Positions 34,177-47,275 of a stretch of DNA of 64,000 nucleotides are shown piece after piece. Below the pieces are notes generated by a model. That model was not told where the DNA came from. It searched no databases and saw only the letters and a list, made by a program, of their open reading frames with translations. The position numbers and the translations under genes were made by a program. Within the stretch, counting starts at the first letter, position 1; every line of letters starts with the position of its first letter. The DNA comes from Tricholomella constricta (lineage: Eukaryota > Basidiomycota > Agaricomycetes > Agaricales > Lyophyllaceae), in contig JAACJP010000009.1 in the NCBI GenBank assembly GCA_013368375.1, forward strand, positions 558,001 to 622,000. Reading direction: 5' to 3'.

Positions 34177-35830
34177 TCAGTTCTTATTGGAAGTGGCCCG
34201 AGACATCTCTAGCCATTCTTTCCACCACGCTGGTGTGGTCTCCGAGCGTTTCGTCTCAAGCTCCTCTATCTTCGACTGGAGATTGTTGACCGTACTCTCA
34301 AAGACATCCTGCGGAAACGGCTTTTTGCTTCCCACAACAAGAATGCGACCTTGTTCATGGGTTTCTTTCATGGACTTGAATTTGGTAAGTTGGCAACAGT
34401 AGTAGCGGAATGCATTTGAACAGCGTACCGTGATAACCCTTCGCATCATTTCAATCTCTCCGCCGAGGTACATCCATTCCATATTCTTTGACCTTTCCTC
34501 CCTCGAGAATGGCCGGATGCGCGGGTCATCGTCGGGGGTTATAGTACCACTTTCTTCGACCAATGTTTGAGCCGCATCATGCCTAACGATCATGTTGTTA
34601 AGCCAGTCGGCGGCGACTGGTACAATTGCCCGTCTCTCTGGTGTTAGAAAACCAGCAAGAGAAAAGAATGGTGTTGGCATGCCACGCAAGATTTGCACGT
34701 CTACGTCATCCAAAGCATGAGTGAAGTCGACGAACGCCTGGGGCGCCATAGGAAGCATTTCCCTGAGATCGCTTCCAAAATCTGGTCTCTCTGCACGAAT
34801 ACGGCCCTGGATCAAGCTGCAGAACAAAGTGAAAGATGAGAGTTGACCTCAGATACCTTGTGTTCAAACGCTTCGATGAACAGCGTCACCATTTTTTGCT
34901 CCCCAGGTGAAGGAGACTCGTATTGTGCAAGATACAGCGGAAATAAAACAGGGTATGCTGCGAGCTAGACGAAGAACTCTCTGAGTGAGTACCGATGGTT
35001 CAGGGGAATGGATGTGCAGACCAAGTTCGTTGTGATAGATTTTGGTGAAACGCGAAGGTCATCCCCAATGATTGCATCTCGATACGACATAGAATGTGCC
35101 ATATCAAGCGCCGAAAATGGGGAGATTGTGTAAGGTAGGCAAGAGACCTCGACGCCATGCTGAACTTCCAAGTCTTTCGTGAATGGGACAGGATCAATGT
35201 TGAGCTGCCGAGAGAAGTACGAAACCCAGGATAGTACCCGAAAGTCGGACCCTGTGAGAGAAACAGTCGAATGTTGATTTAGTGTGACGGGCCATATCGT
35301 AAATTACCTGGTAGATATCTAGTTGCGCCTCAATGATAAGGGTGTGGTATTGATTCGGATGGGACTGTCACATACGAGTCGTGAATGATGCCACTCGTTG
35401 TGCGCTTCAGGAATACATGTCAAGTTGCGGGGAAAAACCGACATTTCTATATCTGACCTGCACGTTCTCGTATGAGACCTCAGCCGACACTTCAGCGTCA
35501 ATTATCCAACCGGGAAAGTAAACGGGTGTTATCCGAACAGGTCGCAACGGTTCGAAGCCGAACCCAGGAAGAAAGCGGGCGCCGATAGACCCCAGTAGTT
35601 CCTTACCAAGACACACCATGGAGGCATGCGGTGCCATTTGAACGATTGCATCTTCAGGAGAAAGTTGGAATGGAAAGGCTGTAAGGGAGGTAAAATAAGA
35701 GGCTCAAGACTAGAGGAATAACCATCGGACCTCGTAGTTTGGTGAATGGATACAGTGATGAGAGTTGAGATGAATGCCTGGGAGATGTGGCAGGAAGTTT
35801 GCGAATCCGGTATATTCGATTTGCGAACAT
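34177..35830 (-). CDS. unrecognised protein, probably mitochondrial
   Basis: A multi-exon chain starts at the ATG at 35828-35830 with a presequence-like N-terminus (MFANRIYRIRKLPATSPRHS). The second exon gives FPFQLSPEDAIVQMAPHASM and RFLPGFGFEPLRPVRITPVY, then FPGWIIDAEVSAEVSYENVQ. A middle part includes SGIIHDSYVTVPSESIPHPY. Later exons give GSDFRVLSWVSYFSRQLNID, LAAYPVLFPLYLAQYESPSP, and a long last exon (ERPDFGSDLREMLPMAPQAF to EEFELE-like coiled-coil residues near SKIEELETKRSE). One weakly hydrophobic segment (LAAYPVLFPLYLAQY) could be membrane-associated. The exon between about 35330 and 35460 was not resolved. I do not recognise the family, though the text reads like a conserved gene. 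Targeting is inferred from the N-terminus alone. Confidence 0.6.
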
Positions 35831-35997
35831 GGGAGCGTGTTCAAGTTGCAAAACCCGGTCCTCCGTCAATAATCCCGACGTGTCATGTGACTCCGATCGC
35901 AAGGACACGTAGACCAGAAATTTCAAGACTATATATCCCTGTTCGCTCTCATCGTCTGTGTCGTTCACGTTCCCTCGCGGTTCCCACCTTCCTTGCC

Positions 35998-37747
35998 ATG
36001 TTCCCGGTCTCTTTCCTCATACTACTCCTCGCCACACTTACTGCCGCCGCCGATCTTTACAAAGTCCTTGGCTGTACGTCAATTCCATACAACCAACGCG
36101 TCCATCTTATTGACCCGGACAATAGTACACAAGTCCGCTTCTGAGAAGGACATCAGACATGCATACAAGAAACTGAGCAAGAAGTATCATCCAGACAAAA
36201 ACAAAGACCCGGGCGCAGAGGACAAATTCGTAGATATTGCCCATGGTGAGTTGCAAATACATACTTATGCGTCGAAGCAGCCTCTGAACTAATATCTGCA
36301 GCATATGAAGTCCTTTCTGACTCAACTGTAAGCCTGATTGCTTGTATACATAACCCTTCTGATCGAACTTTGTAGAAACGCCCGATATATGACCAATATG
36401 GAGAGGTGAGTTTCGACTTGCCAGTATCCCTTGAGGACTGCATCAGAGATCTTGCTAACTCCTAATTCAGGAGGGCCTTAAGGCCCATGAAGGTGGTCAG
36501 CACCAAGCCAATCCTTTCGACATGTTCCAGAATTTCTTTGGTGGTCGTGAGTCAAAGTTTGCAGGTCTCCTTATAAATTGAACTCACAAGCCGCGCCGTA
36601 GACCAACAACATCAAGCACGCCGTGGTCCCTCTTCTCTAACCGAGTTTGAAGTTCAGTTGGCCGACGTGTAAGTGTGATAGACCTGCTCAGCATTCAGGG
36701 CGGCTGATGACATCCTCGTCCAGGTACACGGGAGCAAATATCGATGTAGGCCAATATCTGCGCGCATTGAATGACCGGATTCCCTGACATTTCTGCTCCA
36801 GTTCATGATCAAGAAGCGTATCCTATGTGACCATTGTCGAGGATCCGGTGCCGCGTCTGATGGCGATATCCATACTTGTTCGACATGTAGTGGATCAGGG
36901 GTCCGGCTCGTCAAGCAACAGGTATTGGGTGCTTTTAGATCACGTCTTCCAATACTGAGCCCTCCCAAGATCTTCCCAGGCATGTTCGCGCAGAGCCAAG
37001 TAACGTGTAACGACTGCGGCGGTCGTGGAAAGACGATTAAAAAGAAATGTCCTCATTGTGGTGGCCAGAAGGTCATTGATCATACCGCGCATTTCACGTT
37101 AGAGGTAACACCTGGTATGCCTGAGGGTCATGAAGTTGTATTCGAGGGAGAGGCCGATGAGAGCCCAGATTGGGAAGCTGGAGACGTTGTCCTGAGAGTA
37201 AGGACAAGGAAGGACAAAGGGGGTTGGCGCAGGAAGGAAAGCAGTCTCTATTGGAAGGAAACCATTGGCATTGATGAGGTCTGTTACTATCGTCGTATTT
37301 TACTTCTTACAGCTAACGTTAGCTGGTTCTTTGTTAGGCGCTTCTTGGCTTCGACCGCAATGTGACTCACCTTGACGGACACACAGTGCGGCTTGTAAGA
37401 AAGGGTGTCACACAGCCTGGTGAGTTTGCTACCGTAGACTGAATGACCTACATTGATATTCGGATGCTCAGGATTTGTTCAAACAATCAAAGGAGAGGGA
37501 ATGCCCACCTTCGAGCACTCGACACACGGAGATTTGTTTGTTGAATATAATGTTGTCTTGCCCGTAGAGATATCCCCACAAACTCGCCGCAGTGAGTCCT
37601 ATGCCGCCTCCTTTACTCGCTTTCGAACCAGTTTTTCTTTTTCATTTCTATCATATGCTCTTGATCATATCAGCCATTTACTGATATATCACGACAGAAC
37701 TTGCGGATGCATTCCAGGCTTCGGGGACTGGTCACGACGAGTTGTAA
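35998..37747 (+). CDS. SCJ1: ER-lumenal Hsp40 co-chaperone, Scj1/DnaJB11 type
   Basis: This is a DnaJ protein that recruits the ER Hsp70 (Kar2/BiP) to unfolded secretory proteins. A signal peptide ([18 protein letters not shown]) is followed by the J domain, split by an early intron, with [20 protein letters not shown] holding the HPD motif. A Gly/Phe-rich part ([10 protein letters not shown]) and four zinc-finger CxxC motifs follow ([30 protein letters not shown]). Then come the client-binding barrels ([35 protein letters not shown]). The last exon ends TGHDEL and stop at 37745-37747; HDEL retains proteins in the ER. A 48-nt intron after VKQQ is in frame and without a stop, so it is easily overlooked. 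It stands head to head with the minus-strand gene ending its 5' end at 35830, sharing a 167-bp promoter region. Confidence 0.93.
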
Positions 37748-40700
37748 TATCACCTAGGATAGCCTCCTTTGCTCTGGTTGAAAATGCTAATTATCATTAT
37801 TGGAATTAATTGGAATATCCGGAAGGTTCTGCCACGCCAACGCCGACGATTCGCAAATATATTCAAAATCCTCAGATATGCAACGTGAATTTCGCCTGCG
37901 AGGGTAACTCTATATCGCGACGACAATGAGTGCAGTAGGCGATGTCGGGAGACTGACGCAGCGCGAACGGACGCACCACATCACCTTCGCGGAAGTAGCT
38001 TCGGAAAGGCGTTTCACACAGTGAGAGCAATCGGTCGCGTGCTTTGCGTTGACATGAGAGGAAAGGACGTAAGTAGAAGTGTGCTGCTCCCATGAAAGAC
38101 TCTTTGACAAGGAGATTTTAATTGGCAAGTGAAGTATCAGGTCGATGAACCGTGAAACTTGACCATCATCATTGTGTAAGTCCTATAAGTAGATCATTGC
38201 TACAAGTTGATACTTATCATGCGGTATTTAGTGTAAAATTGCCAAAGCCAATAGTCTAACATTTCCACAACAACTGATTCAGATCATTATTCCAGCTGAA
38301 CTAACCAAGGCGATGGATGCTTCAGTGGAATGATTTCTGCTTGGCACAGACTATCAAAAATTTCGGTATGTCAAACAGATCCAGCCTTTCGTAATGCAAG
38401 GTAGTTAATTGACTGTATAAAAGCCCGTTCTCTTCATCCTCGTTTAACCAGGTCGCCCTTTAAATATTTTTTCTTTCAGCTCATCTACTCTTCCCTTGGG
38501 TCGGCCTTACATTCTCGTTGCAAGCAAGTGAGCGGACTTTCTTGCATCTGCACGGACAATGATAGCATTTAGCCACCCGAGGTTTCCGCTCCTTCAATAA
38601 GCGAAGTGAGGTTCTCTTCTTTGGCCAACTTCGACGACTTCCATAGTGTCCAAAACTCTGATGGCTTCCTTCCAGCAAGTATTTATCAAGCAGGAATATG
38701 AGCTCGTTTACCGCGCGCAGCACATCAAAATCATCCAACAACCGCTAGTCATCCTGCAGGAGATAGCCAAGAGGTCACTTGTCCCATCTCTGAACTGGAC
38801 TGATATTCATGTGTCTACAGGATCATCACCGAACAAGTTTGCGAAATCGAGGCCCAGACCATTGTATTCGAGCAGTGGCACTCCGGCCTCGACGGTTTTA
38901 GCCGCGATTTGAGGCGCCACACACAGGTCACCAGGTTGACTTCGACCGCAGGATTGCTAAACACTACCATGATATCCTCACCACCATTGGCTCGTTCAGC
39001 TACCACGACCTTGGCTTCACAGGTCGGGGAGACTGCCACTGTTCGCAGCCATGACTAGAAGGAACTCGTTCGTGTGTCATCGTCGGAAATACTTCTAGTG
39101 CCTCTCGGCATGCATACCACTCTGTCCATCGCGACCTTGTCTGACTGAGTACTCGTATTTCATTGATATCTCCATCCAAATCTGAAAATTTGGTTGCTGG
39201 TACTAAACGAGACGCGTCCTTGCATGTCTCTGAGAGAATCAGCATCTCTAGACACTCGGCGGCTTGTCAAATGCTCTGCTTGGATTACATTTACGTCTCG
39301 TTCTATCAATAATGCGTCGAGGGACGTTACACATTATGGACCTAATCGAGGGTATAAATCGTTCGTTGACTCTCGACTTGGACTTCTGGATGGTATTGTT
39401 CAATGAGACTGATCGCAGGACGACAAACATTTATAAATCAGCAACTGAACGCCAGTTTCGAGTCGCATCTTTAAAGTCAGTTTAGAAGTTCAAAGTGTAT
39501 TTAGCGTGGTGACACGTGGCGCACATGCGTTCGGATCGGGTCGGATGTAATTCTTACTTTCACTTCCGTCAACGACCAACGAAAGAGTCAAACCCTTATT
39601 GGCGTCCAAAGGCTCAAAAAGATGATATCAGAAATGCAAGCGCTGCTATATAATTACTCCCAGTCATGTTGAGAAGCTTACACAAAACTTAGAATTTTCC
39701 TGGACATGCTTTCACTTGTAATTCCTTCCGCAGAGACTGGCTCCTCGGACAGTTCGCTATTCCCCACTCTGGCTTAGGATCTCGCTCCTCTGCACTGCAG
39801 GCTCATGACTGATGACTGTTCATCAGTTGTTGGACGCCCTGGACTTCTTGCGACCTTTCCAGGCTAGAACTAGTCTTTCTGAACTTTGTTGTGTTCAAAC
39901 GAAGTCTTTAGTATCGGCGCTCAGTAGGGGCTCTCCAAAAGTATCGTTCTGCGTAAAGTCCGTTTACCGGCATTGACCCAAGTGGTCGTCCCTCGGGGCT
40001 TCCGGTTCCCTTCGACTACGAACTAGCAGCAATCTTGACTTTCATGCGAACTTCGGTGCCCTCTATTCGTCACACTACCGCTCTTCACAGTTAATTTCCT
40101 TTGGACTGCAGTTTCAAAGCGTCCACTCTTGTGAGGCTCCGCGAGCCTTTTTTTCTCTGATTTAGCCTCCACGCATATCTCAGCGTCGCCGTCAAATCAA
40201 ACTGTCCCGACGATCGCGCATCTCTATGCTCAACTTCAAATGCTTGGTCCACGTGTTGTTCACAACCGGTGTCGCGGAGAGATAATATTGCCGCATCCAT
40301 GACACCAACTCCCCCTCACCATGCTGTGGCGGGAGTTCGATTGTTTACCGAATTGCCCGAGGTAAGTAGGAAGTCCAGTGTTGATTACTGATATCTGTAT
40401 TGGCTTATACTGGGATTTGTTTATTCCCTCCTGCTGGACGAGCAAGTTGGCATCAGGCGGTGTATACTCAATCGATGTATCAATCTAGGTGAGGTCTTCG
40501 GGAAGCCAGAGGATAGTGGGCGATTGGGTTCTTGTGGGGGTCAAGCACCGCATGTGCCTTACGGCGCACTTTTTCACAGGACGGCTCGAGATTCCGAACG
40601 AGCTCCATTCGTCACGTTATTTTCGAACACGACTTCTGCTTGAATATGGTGGGAATGTGATGAGGTTGTGCCTTATCCTGGTGCAACTTGTGTCCATTGA

Positions 40701-41836
40701 ACATACGGGGATCACTGCTGTCAAGGAACTAGATTGCATCTCACGCGCAGTCAGCAGCATACGTTAGGTGCTATATATGTAGTGCGGGCCCCGCTTATTC
40801 TTTTTCGGGACCGTTGCGGGTAATACATCTATCCATCCACCCATTCTATCTGTGCTCTCCAACTTTGTTCAAGCTAGCAGCTCTGACCGAAGTATCGCCA
40901 GGCTCGTTTAAGTCACTAGTGAGCTCATTGAAAACACCTTCCACTTGCTACTAGCCCATGCGATAAAACTTACAACGCTTGAAAAATGTTCAGCGTTTGT
41001 GTTCTAAAACGTGTTAAGAAATGAAGCACCCAAACAATATTAACCTCAAAATTCTTATCAATCATATTCATGCGCCACCTTCAAATCATATCAAATGCAA
41101 ATGCGATCATGTGCTTCCCCACAAACTGAGAAAATCTTAGTAGGCTTGCACCAGGATGAAAACCCTCAATACTGTGCAGCTATTCTTAGACGGCTGTCCT
41201 TGGCAGAACCATCTGATCTGGCACACCCATGGTTGTTCTCATGTTCATTCTCGGCTTTCCGGCAAGCGTGAAGCGGTGGGTTTATCTGTCGTTCGAAACC
41301 GAATGCTTGGGAATGCACCCGTACAACAGGCATATCTTGTGTTTTTCAAACGCGACATAACGCCACCTTCCGCCGCCCTTTCTCCAGAAGATCATGGGTA
41401 CGTAGTAACAGATGTCATGATGAGCACACCTGGAACAGGCATGTAATTAGCAATTTCTATCTCTTCACGTAGGCCACTCGATCAGGAAATTTTGTGCTCA
41501 TCAAGTTGCGCTCGTAATCCAGGGCCCATCGGTCACGAGAAATATAATGGTGGTGTGAGTTCATCTAGGCGATACGCTTCATAAGATTGACCCCATGACA
41601 TTATGGACAGTCGTCTAATACCTTTATCGTTGTGATCTGCCATCGTGGGTGCAGTAGTCCGCCGGAAGCAAGAACCCGGAAACTCAATCTAAGATTTGGA
41701 GATTTGTTCCCGAAAGTTCACGAGAAGTATCCACAAAACAACATGGTCTGATGGTCAAAGTATAAAGGGACGCACGAGGGTAAGTGGTTCTCCTGGTACC
41801 CCCTGCACTCATCCTTGTGGAACTGTACTGGCAAGA
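37748..41836. other. 4.1 kb gene-poor stretch
   Basis: No complete gene is supported. Open pieces include minus-strand frames at 38815-39039 (AVEVNLVTCVWRLKSRLKPS) and 38481-38741 (a Cys/Lys-rich stretch), and plus-strand frames at 40489-40767 and 41156-41446 (AYLVFFKRDITPPSAALSPE). Some have protein-like composition and may be decayed genes or stray exons, but no chain of exons or motif holds them together. Confidence 0.45.
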
Positions 41837-43373
41837 ATGGCCCAGCCCATCATACATCGAGGTGACTTCGAGCCGCGTCGCAATTTTTTTAGGGCATGGG
41901 AGAAACAGAGGAACAGAAGGGAGGTACATTGGTTTGTGGAATGCTTTGCCGAAGCCGTAAGCTGTAGTTATATTGCTGTATTTAACGCTAACTCGAGATT
42001 GTAGCTGGGTGTGTTCTTCTACGTGTTTGCAGGTAGAATTTTTTGAGAAGGATGCAATTGATGCCACTGTATTTAATGCTTGAACACAGGTGTTGGGTCC
42101 CAGGTCCTCTGGAATACGGGAAATATTCTAGTGAGCGCAAAGTTAGCGCCAGTAGGGTTATCTTGTTCGTACCACTTTTTCGATCTCTTAATGATCCTGA
42201 ACGCCGCGTGTAGCCATCTTCCAAATAGGCTTTGCTTACATGGGCGGCATCCTCCTGGCACTCGGAGTCTGTGCTGGAACGTCAGGAGGCCATTTTAATC
42301 CCTGCGTGACTATTGCTTTTGTAGTTTTCAAAGGGTTCCCTGTGCCAAAGGCCCTTCGGTAAGGTCCTAGGTGAGGTTGCTCTTGCAATCTGTGGCTAAA
42401 TATTTTCAGATACATCGTCGCACAAATCTTGGGGGCATACATCGCGTGTCTGCTCATTTACGCGCAATACAGACTGATCTTTCAAGAATGCACTGCCATC
42501 CTTAAAGCAGCCGGAAAATTCGATGCGCTGAATTTCACTCCCAATGGATTGGCTGGAGTGTTCGGAATGTACCTCTTGCCTGGGCAGTCTCTCGGCCTTG
42601 CGTTCCTGAATGAGTTTGTAACGGTATGAACACTCGATGATATATATAGCAGCGTGACTTACAACACCTCTCATGATCAGGATACCTTCATCGCCCTTGC
42701 TATCTGGGCTTCGCTGGATTCGTCAAACGCACTGATCCCTCCAGTGATGGGTCCCGTTCTGGTTGCAGTGGCATAGTATGTACCCTTTCCGCTGCTGTGG
42801 CACCATAAAATAATTTTAAATCAGCGGAACTGCCATCTGGGGTTTCTCGTTGGCCGGACGTGAGTCAAAGGAAAACTTATCTTCAAAACAAGTCTGAAAG
42901 TTCTTCATTTGTTTCGGCAGTTACTGCGAATTCCGCCCGCGATATCGGTGGCCGATTAATGGCGATGACGATCTGGGGAAGGAAAGGTAATGGACCTTAT
43001 AGCTGGCTGGACCCAACAAAAGCTAAACAAGGAATGAAACAGCTGCTGGAGGACGATATGCTGCTATTGCGGCACTGACCAATATTCCCGCAACCCTCCT
43101 CGCCGCGGCCATTTATGAATTCCTCTTGACCGACTCTGACAGAGGTTCGCCGAGTTTTCATTCGCCGATGAACAAAAGTTAACTGTCTGTGCAGTCGTGA
43201 CGAGTGCAGCCTACGAGTTTGGGATGGGCCACGTAAACCACAGGAGGCACAAGAAAGAAATGCCAAATTTCGGCAATGTTCAGAAATTGAACGACTCCGA
43301 GAGACAAACACCCGTGGATGACGATAAACCATCAGCATTCAACTACGAGCATTCCCAGACGGTGCCTCGTTGA
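41837..43373 (+). CDS. aquaporin (MIP family) with altered pore motifs
   Basis: A membrane channel for water or small solutes. It starts MAQPIIHRGDFEPRRN at the ATG at 41837. Exons 41837-41956, 42005-42032 and 42090-42130 give WFVECFAEALGVFFYVFAG and GVGSQVLWNTGNIL. From 42214, SIFQIGFAYMGGILLALGVC leads to SGGHFNPCVTIAFVVFKGFP. Then come YIVAQILGAYIACLLIYAQY, LNEFVTDTFIALAIWASLD, and TANSARDIGGRLMAMTIWGR, with the last helix NIPATLLAAAIYEFLLTDSD and a hydrophilic tail. The two NPA boxes are replaced by NPC and NSA. The join between 42130 and 42214 is out of phase by one base with the obvious splice sites, so either a non-standard donor is used or the gene carries a small lesion. All other joins are clean. 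Substrate cannot be inferred. Confidence 0.78.
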
Positions 43374-44285
43374 CACCGAAACCCACTTGCGAATTCAATG
43401 CAGGTGTTCCATTCAGTAAGTTTTAGGCCTAAAAAGCACATATGGAGGCTGAGGGAGCTATAGTTACGATCGGCATTTTTAAGTTCCGGGATACTGTACA
43501 TATATTCGAACATTGTTTGTTCTCCGGTTCCTTGTAAAAGTGGATTTGTTACAGCCTGTACGCGCATAGGATCTCGACTCAGCCCCAAACTGATGTCAAA
43601 ATACACATGCCCTTGCTATTTGCCATGACTGAGCGGTTTTCGGCCCTTCGACTGAGTCTGCCCCGGGCTTCCACTGTGTTGAACGACCTCCTTTTGGCAT
43701 GTGGCACTTATGCACGGACATTAGCGATCCCCAGGTGTTGCTCCTCGATTAGCATATATCTCAGCAGATCGTACTCTGAATCCCTCATTGCTCGTTATCA
43801 AGCCCTCTATTTTGACATGCCCTCCCAAGCCCTCAAACCACTTCACACCGGCTTTAAGTGACGGTGTTCAAACTCTAAGGTTGACAGTAATTCTTGATGG
43901 GAGTCAAGAAGTCGAATTGCCATGCTGTCAACTCCAAATGCGGAGCCTATTAGGAAGGATCCACCCCACGTTCAATGGCCGCAACCAGGCTGGGCTGGTG
44001 GTAGGTAGATAAATAGATCTGTGGAGGAGTAATACCCCAGACACGAAGGCGATTCTGGATGCAGCCATAGTTGCGATGAGGAGTCGCGGCTTCCCAGACT
44101 CGCGTCCACCCCAGCCTCACAGTCAAATTTCGAATATCGACGGCCTTGATCAGAAATCAGGAAAAGGTTTGTGATGTGGTTTGAAGGGATGAGATGCAGT
44201 GTGATGCGATACGATAGTGAGATGGTTGTACAGACAGTACAAGTCGTCGGATGCAGATATGGTATATAATACAAGGTACAAGATG
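43374..44285. other. convergent intergenic region
   Basis: About 900 bases between the 3' ends of the aquaporin and cullin genes. Only short frames without motifs are seen. Confidence 0.45.
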
Positions 44286-47275
44286 TCAGGCCTATTGTGC
44301 TTGTAAGCGCCATTAAATTCTCAGAAGTTTGAGGGCTTACACAATAATTGTAAGATTTGCGATCTTCGCAGCGTTCCAGGTACTCTCTCTGTATTGACGA
44401 AGAACAGTAAGGATAGTTGATCAATACTTAGCGTGCATTGCTCACCTCTATTAGACCTTCAATTCGCTTTTTAATGTTGAGAGGATCTGGGTGGAATCGA
44501 GCTGCAAGTTGTCGTGTCACCTCATTTATTAAATCGTTGTGAGCCATATGTTTTCGATCCTTCATGATGCGAACAATGCAGGCCTAACGAGCAGAGGAGT
44601 CAGACACAGAAGCCTCAAGTGTATGAATACAATAACCTCTGTCTGATGTCTCCTCTCCTCATCGATGCGATCCCGGGTTTCCTTCCGCTCTTCCCCTGAT
44701 TCCACTTTCGAAGAGATAGTGCTGATTTTGATTTTTCGCAGATTGGATGTGAAACCGGCGTTGAAAGAGAAGGAATCATCTTTATCAATGTCCCTTCCAG
44801 GTGGATGTTTCTTCAGAATCTTGTATTTGGCACACGCCAACGATTGGAGATTGCGTTGTAGCTCGTGATCTTCGATGTTCGTAGCTTGCCGTAGTTCCTT
44901 CGCAAGATCAGAAGAGGGAGTATGAGGACAGGAAGAACCCTCACTGAGTAGGTCAAAAAAGCATCGTCTGCGGGATCTTGAAATTGAAGAAGAATGACCA
45001 AAGCAAAAGTCGACACGTTGAGTTCAATCTTAGCAGCATTGAACGCAACCCGAACATCAGCATTTCCCAAAGAGGGCTGCCATGTCAACCGCCGACCGGA
45101 ATGTCTCGAAAGATAAAACTGCTCGAATGATTTACATGATTTCCGCATATCCAGAGTAAAGGTACAAGGAGAAGCGGAGTGTGACATAGGCCAAAAAGTC
45201 GATGTCATGACAATAACCTCTAGGTCAATTTCGGGAGGCTGTGCCGAAGAAGATAGACGTTAGGTATAAGGAACAGACGATGGGATTATAATGAGCGTTA
45301 CATACTGTTGTCTTGGCCAGGTGTGTTCTATAGGCTTGCATCGTATCTTCCGATATCTTCATATCGTGGAACATACCCTCCAGTTTCTGGGTGAACTGGA
45401 AGCCACATTCAACTTTAAGTTTGGCGAGCATCCCTCGTTCTGCATCGTCCGAGACGGACCGTCCTTGGAGTAGGCGTTTCGCAAGGTGACCCTTGTAGTA
45501 GCGTTCGAAGACATCTTTGTCGGTGAGGAAGCGGAAGACGGTTATTGTCTTGTCCAATACGATGTCGACCTCGGAATCGGTTTTCTGCGCATGAATAAGT
45601 ACCAAAAGGTAAGAAATTTCCCTTCTCACTCACCCCTTTGAGGCCCTTCTTCAAATTATCATCGATGAAGAGCGATATATATTCGGGTGATTTCCCATTA
45701 CCGTCTATGAACTCTTGGAAGGCCTAATGCAAAGGTAGATAAGCACAATTTTTAACCGAGAAATGGGAAATTACCTCATTGAGAGCGCTCTCTACTTCTC
45801 GATCCTTGTTAAAAGCGTTTTCCCAGACGGCAACGAACTTGTCTCGCAGGTCGAGGACATCTTGTACCCATTTCAGCGCCAACGCCAATTTCTGCGCACC
45901 ACTAGTGACAGAGCGAGCTTTCCCCTTCCCTTTCCTATCCACTTCATCACCGACAGGGTCGATATCCATGTCACCGCTTTCTGTCCCTAATGAAACACGA
46001 TTGATCTCGCTTCCGCGACGGGCAATTGAGTCTTTCAGTGATCGCTTCAAGCACGGTAGTCCAGTCGATACGGAAATGAACAATCGATACAGCCGTGCGA
46101 GGTCATCGGCCTTGTCTGTATCAATCATGTTGTCCAAACCTGAGTTTTGCAGTGAAACGATAGTTGAAAGATGAGGGGTCAGAAGGTGGTCTTTCAGGAT
46201 CGAGCGCAGTGGTGAACCGGTTTGTCGGGCCAGATAGTGATGAGTACGCGAATCCTCGCTTTCAAACCGTGCCTCCACCTGAGGGTGTAATTAGATAAGA
46301 ATGGTTTTAGAGTCAACTCGCTCACCCTACGTAGAAATTCCGGGGCATCACACGTTTCCGACAACTTCACACCTTCAGTTTCGTAAAAGGCTTCGCTCTC
46401 TCGAAGAAAGGCCGGCTCCAAATCGCGTTTATAGACAGTGATGGAGCCGTCGTTGACCTCGAGACTTAGAAGCACGTCGACGCATCCTTTGACAGGTGAC
46501 CGATTGATGCTATATCCGTCGCGTTCAAAGCGGACTTGGTTGAGAATAGCCGTAACAATGTGCTGTTGTATTGGTGGTCGGATGATGTGTTTGAGAAACA
46601 AATGTCGCCCAGCCTCACAGATCTCGGGAACCTTCTCGCTTTTGGTGTGGACACGATCCTTCGAGATATTCAGGTGAATCAAAGAGAAGATGAAATTATG
46701 TGTGACGCACCATGTATTTCAAGATTTGCCCAAGCTTCACCATATTGCCCATGTGGTCGTCCCAGATGCTGCGCAACGCCTTCAAGAATATGTCTGCCTC
46801 TTGGCTACGATGCATAGGGTCGGTGTTGCCTCCAGTAGGAAAGACCGGAATGACTTTCTCATTAGCGAGCGCGTCGAGGTTCTCGGCCACAAGTTTCTTC
46901 ACCCCCTCATACAACATTTTCCCTTCTCTATGAAGAACCATGTTATATGCGAATCGATAGTTCTCTTCAAAGGAGAGATTTGAGGCATCGTGATTCTGGA
47001 TTTCGCGAATGTTGCTGGACAATTCAGCCCAAGTTTTCTCAGCAGAAAACGTCGTGCCATGCTAATAAAGTAAGTATAACGGTATTCCTTTTGAGACTAA
47101 TGTTACACACCTTCCGAGGAGGTTTCTGTATGCGTCAATTGTTTAATAGATATTGGTCGCCGAAGGAGTCAGATTACACACGATTTTGGGTTTCCCCCTT
47201 CGAGTAACTAAAACGATATAATGTCATTGGTGGCACTGGGCAGGATCTAAAGTATCATATGCGCTTACCGCTCAT
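44286..47275 (-). CDS. CUL3: cullin-3, scaffold of CRL3 ubiquitin ligases
   Basis: Cullin-3 links BTB adaptors at its N-terminus to the RING protein Rbx1 at its C-terminus. The order on the minus strand is: [45 protein letters not shown] (the Cul3-type start), several cullin repeats ([40 protein letters not shown]), and the cullin homology block [20 protein letters not shown] with [20 protein letters not shown]. The neddylation domain follows ([20 protein letters not shown]), with the modified Lys in RIMKDRK. A Ser/Lys-rich insertion ([11 protein letters not shown]) lies mid-protein. The end reads EDRKSYNY, and a final 6-nt exon (Ala, stop at 44286-44288) gives a tail like the usual YNYLA. 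The 5' end is uncertain: 47275 is the nearest ATG that can be joined. Confidence 0.9.

Noticed and set aside
41156..41446. Plus-strand open frame of 96 residues with protein-like text
   Set aside because: There is no partner exon, motif or promoter; it may be a relic, so it is only mentioned in the gene-poor stretch.
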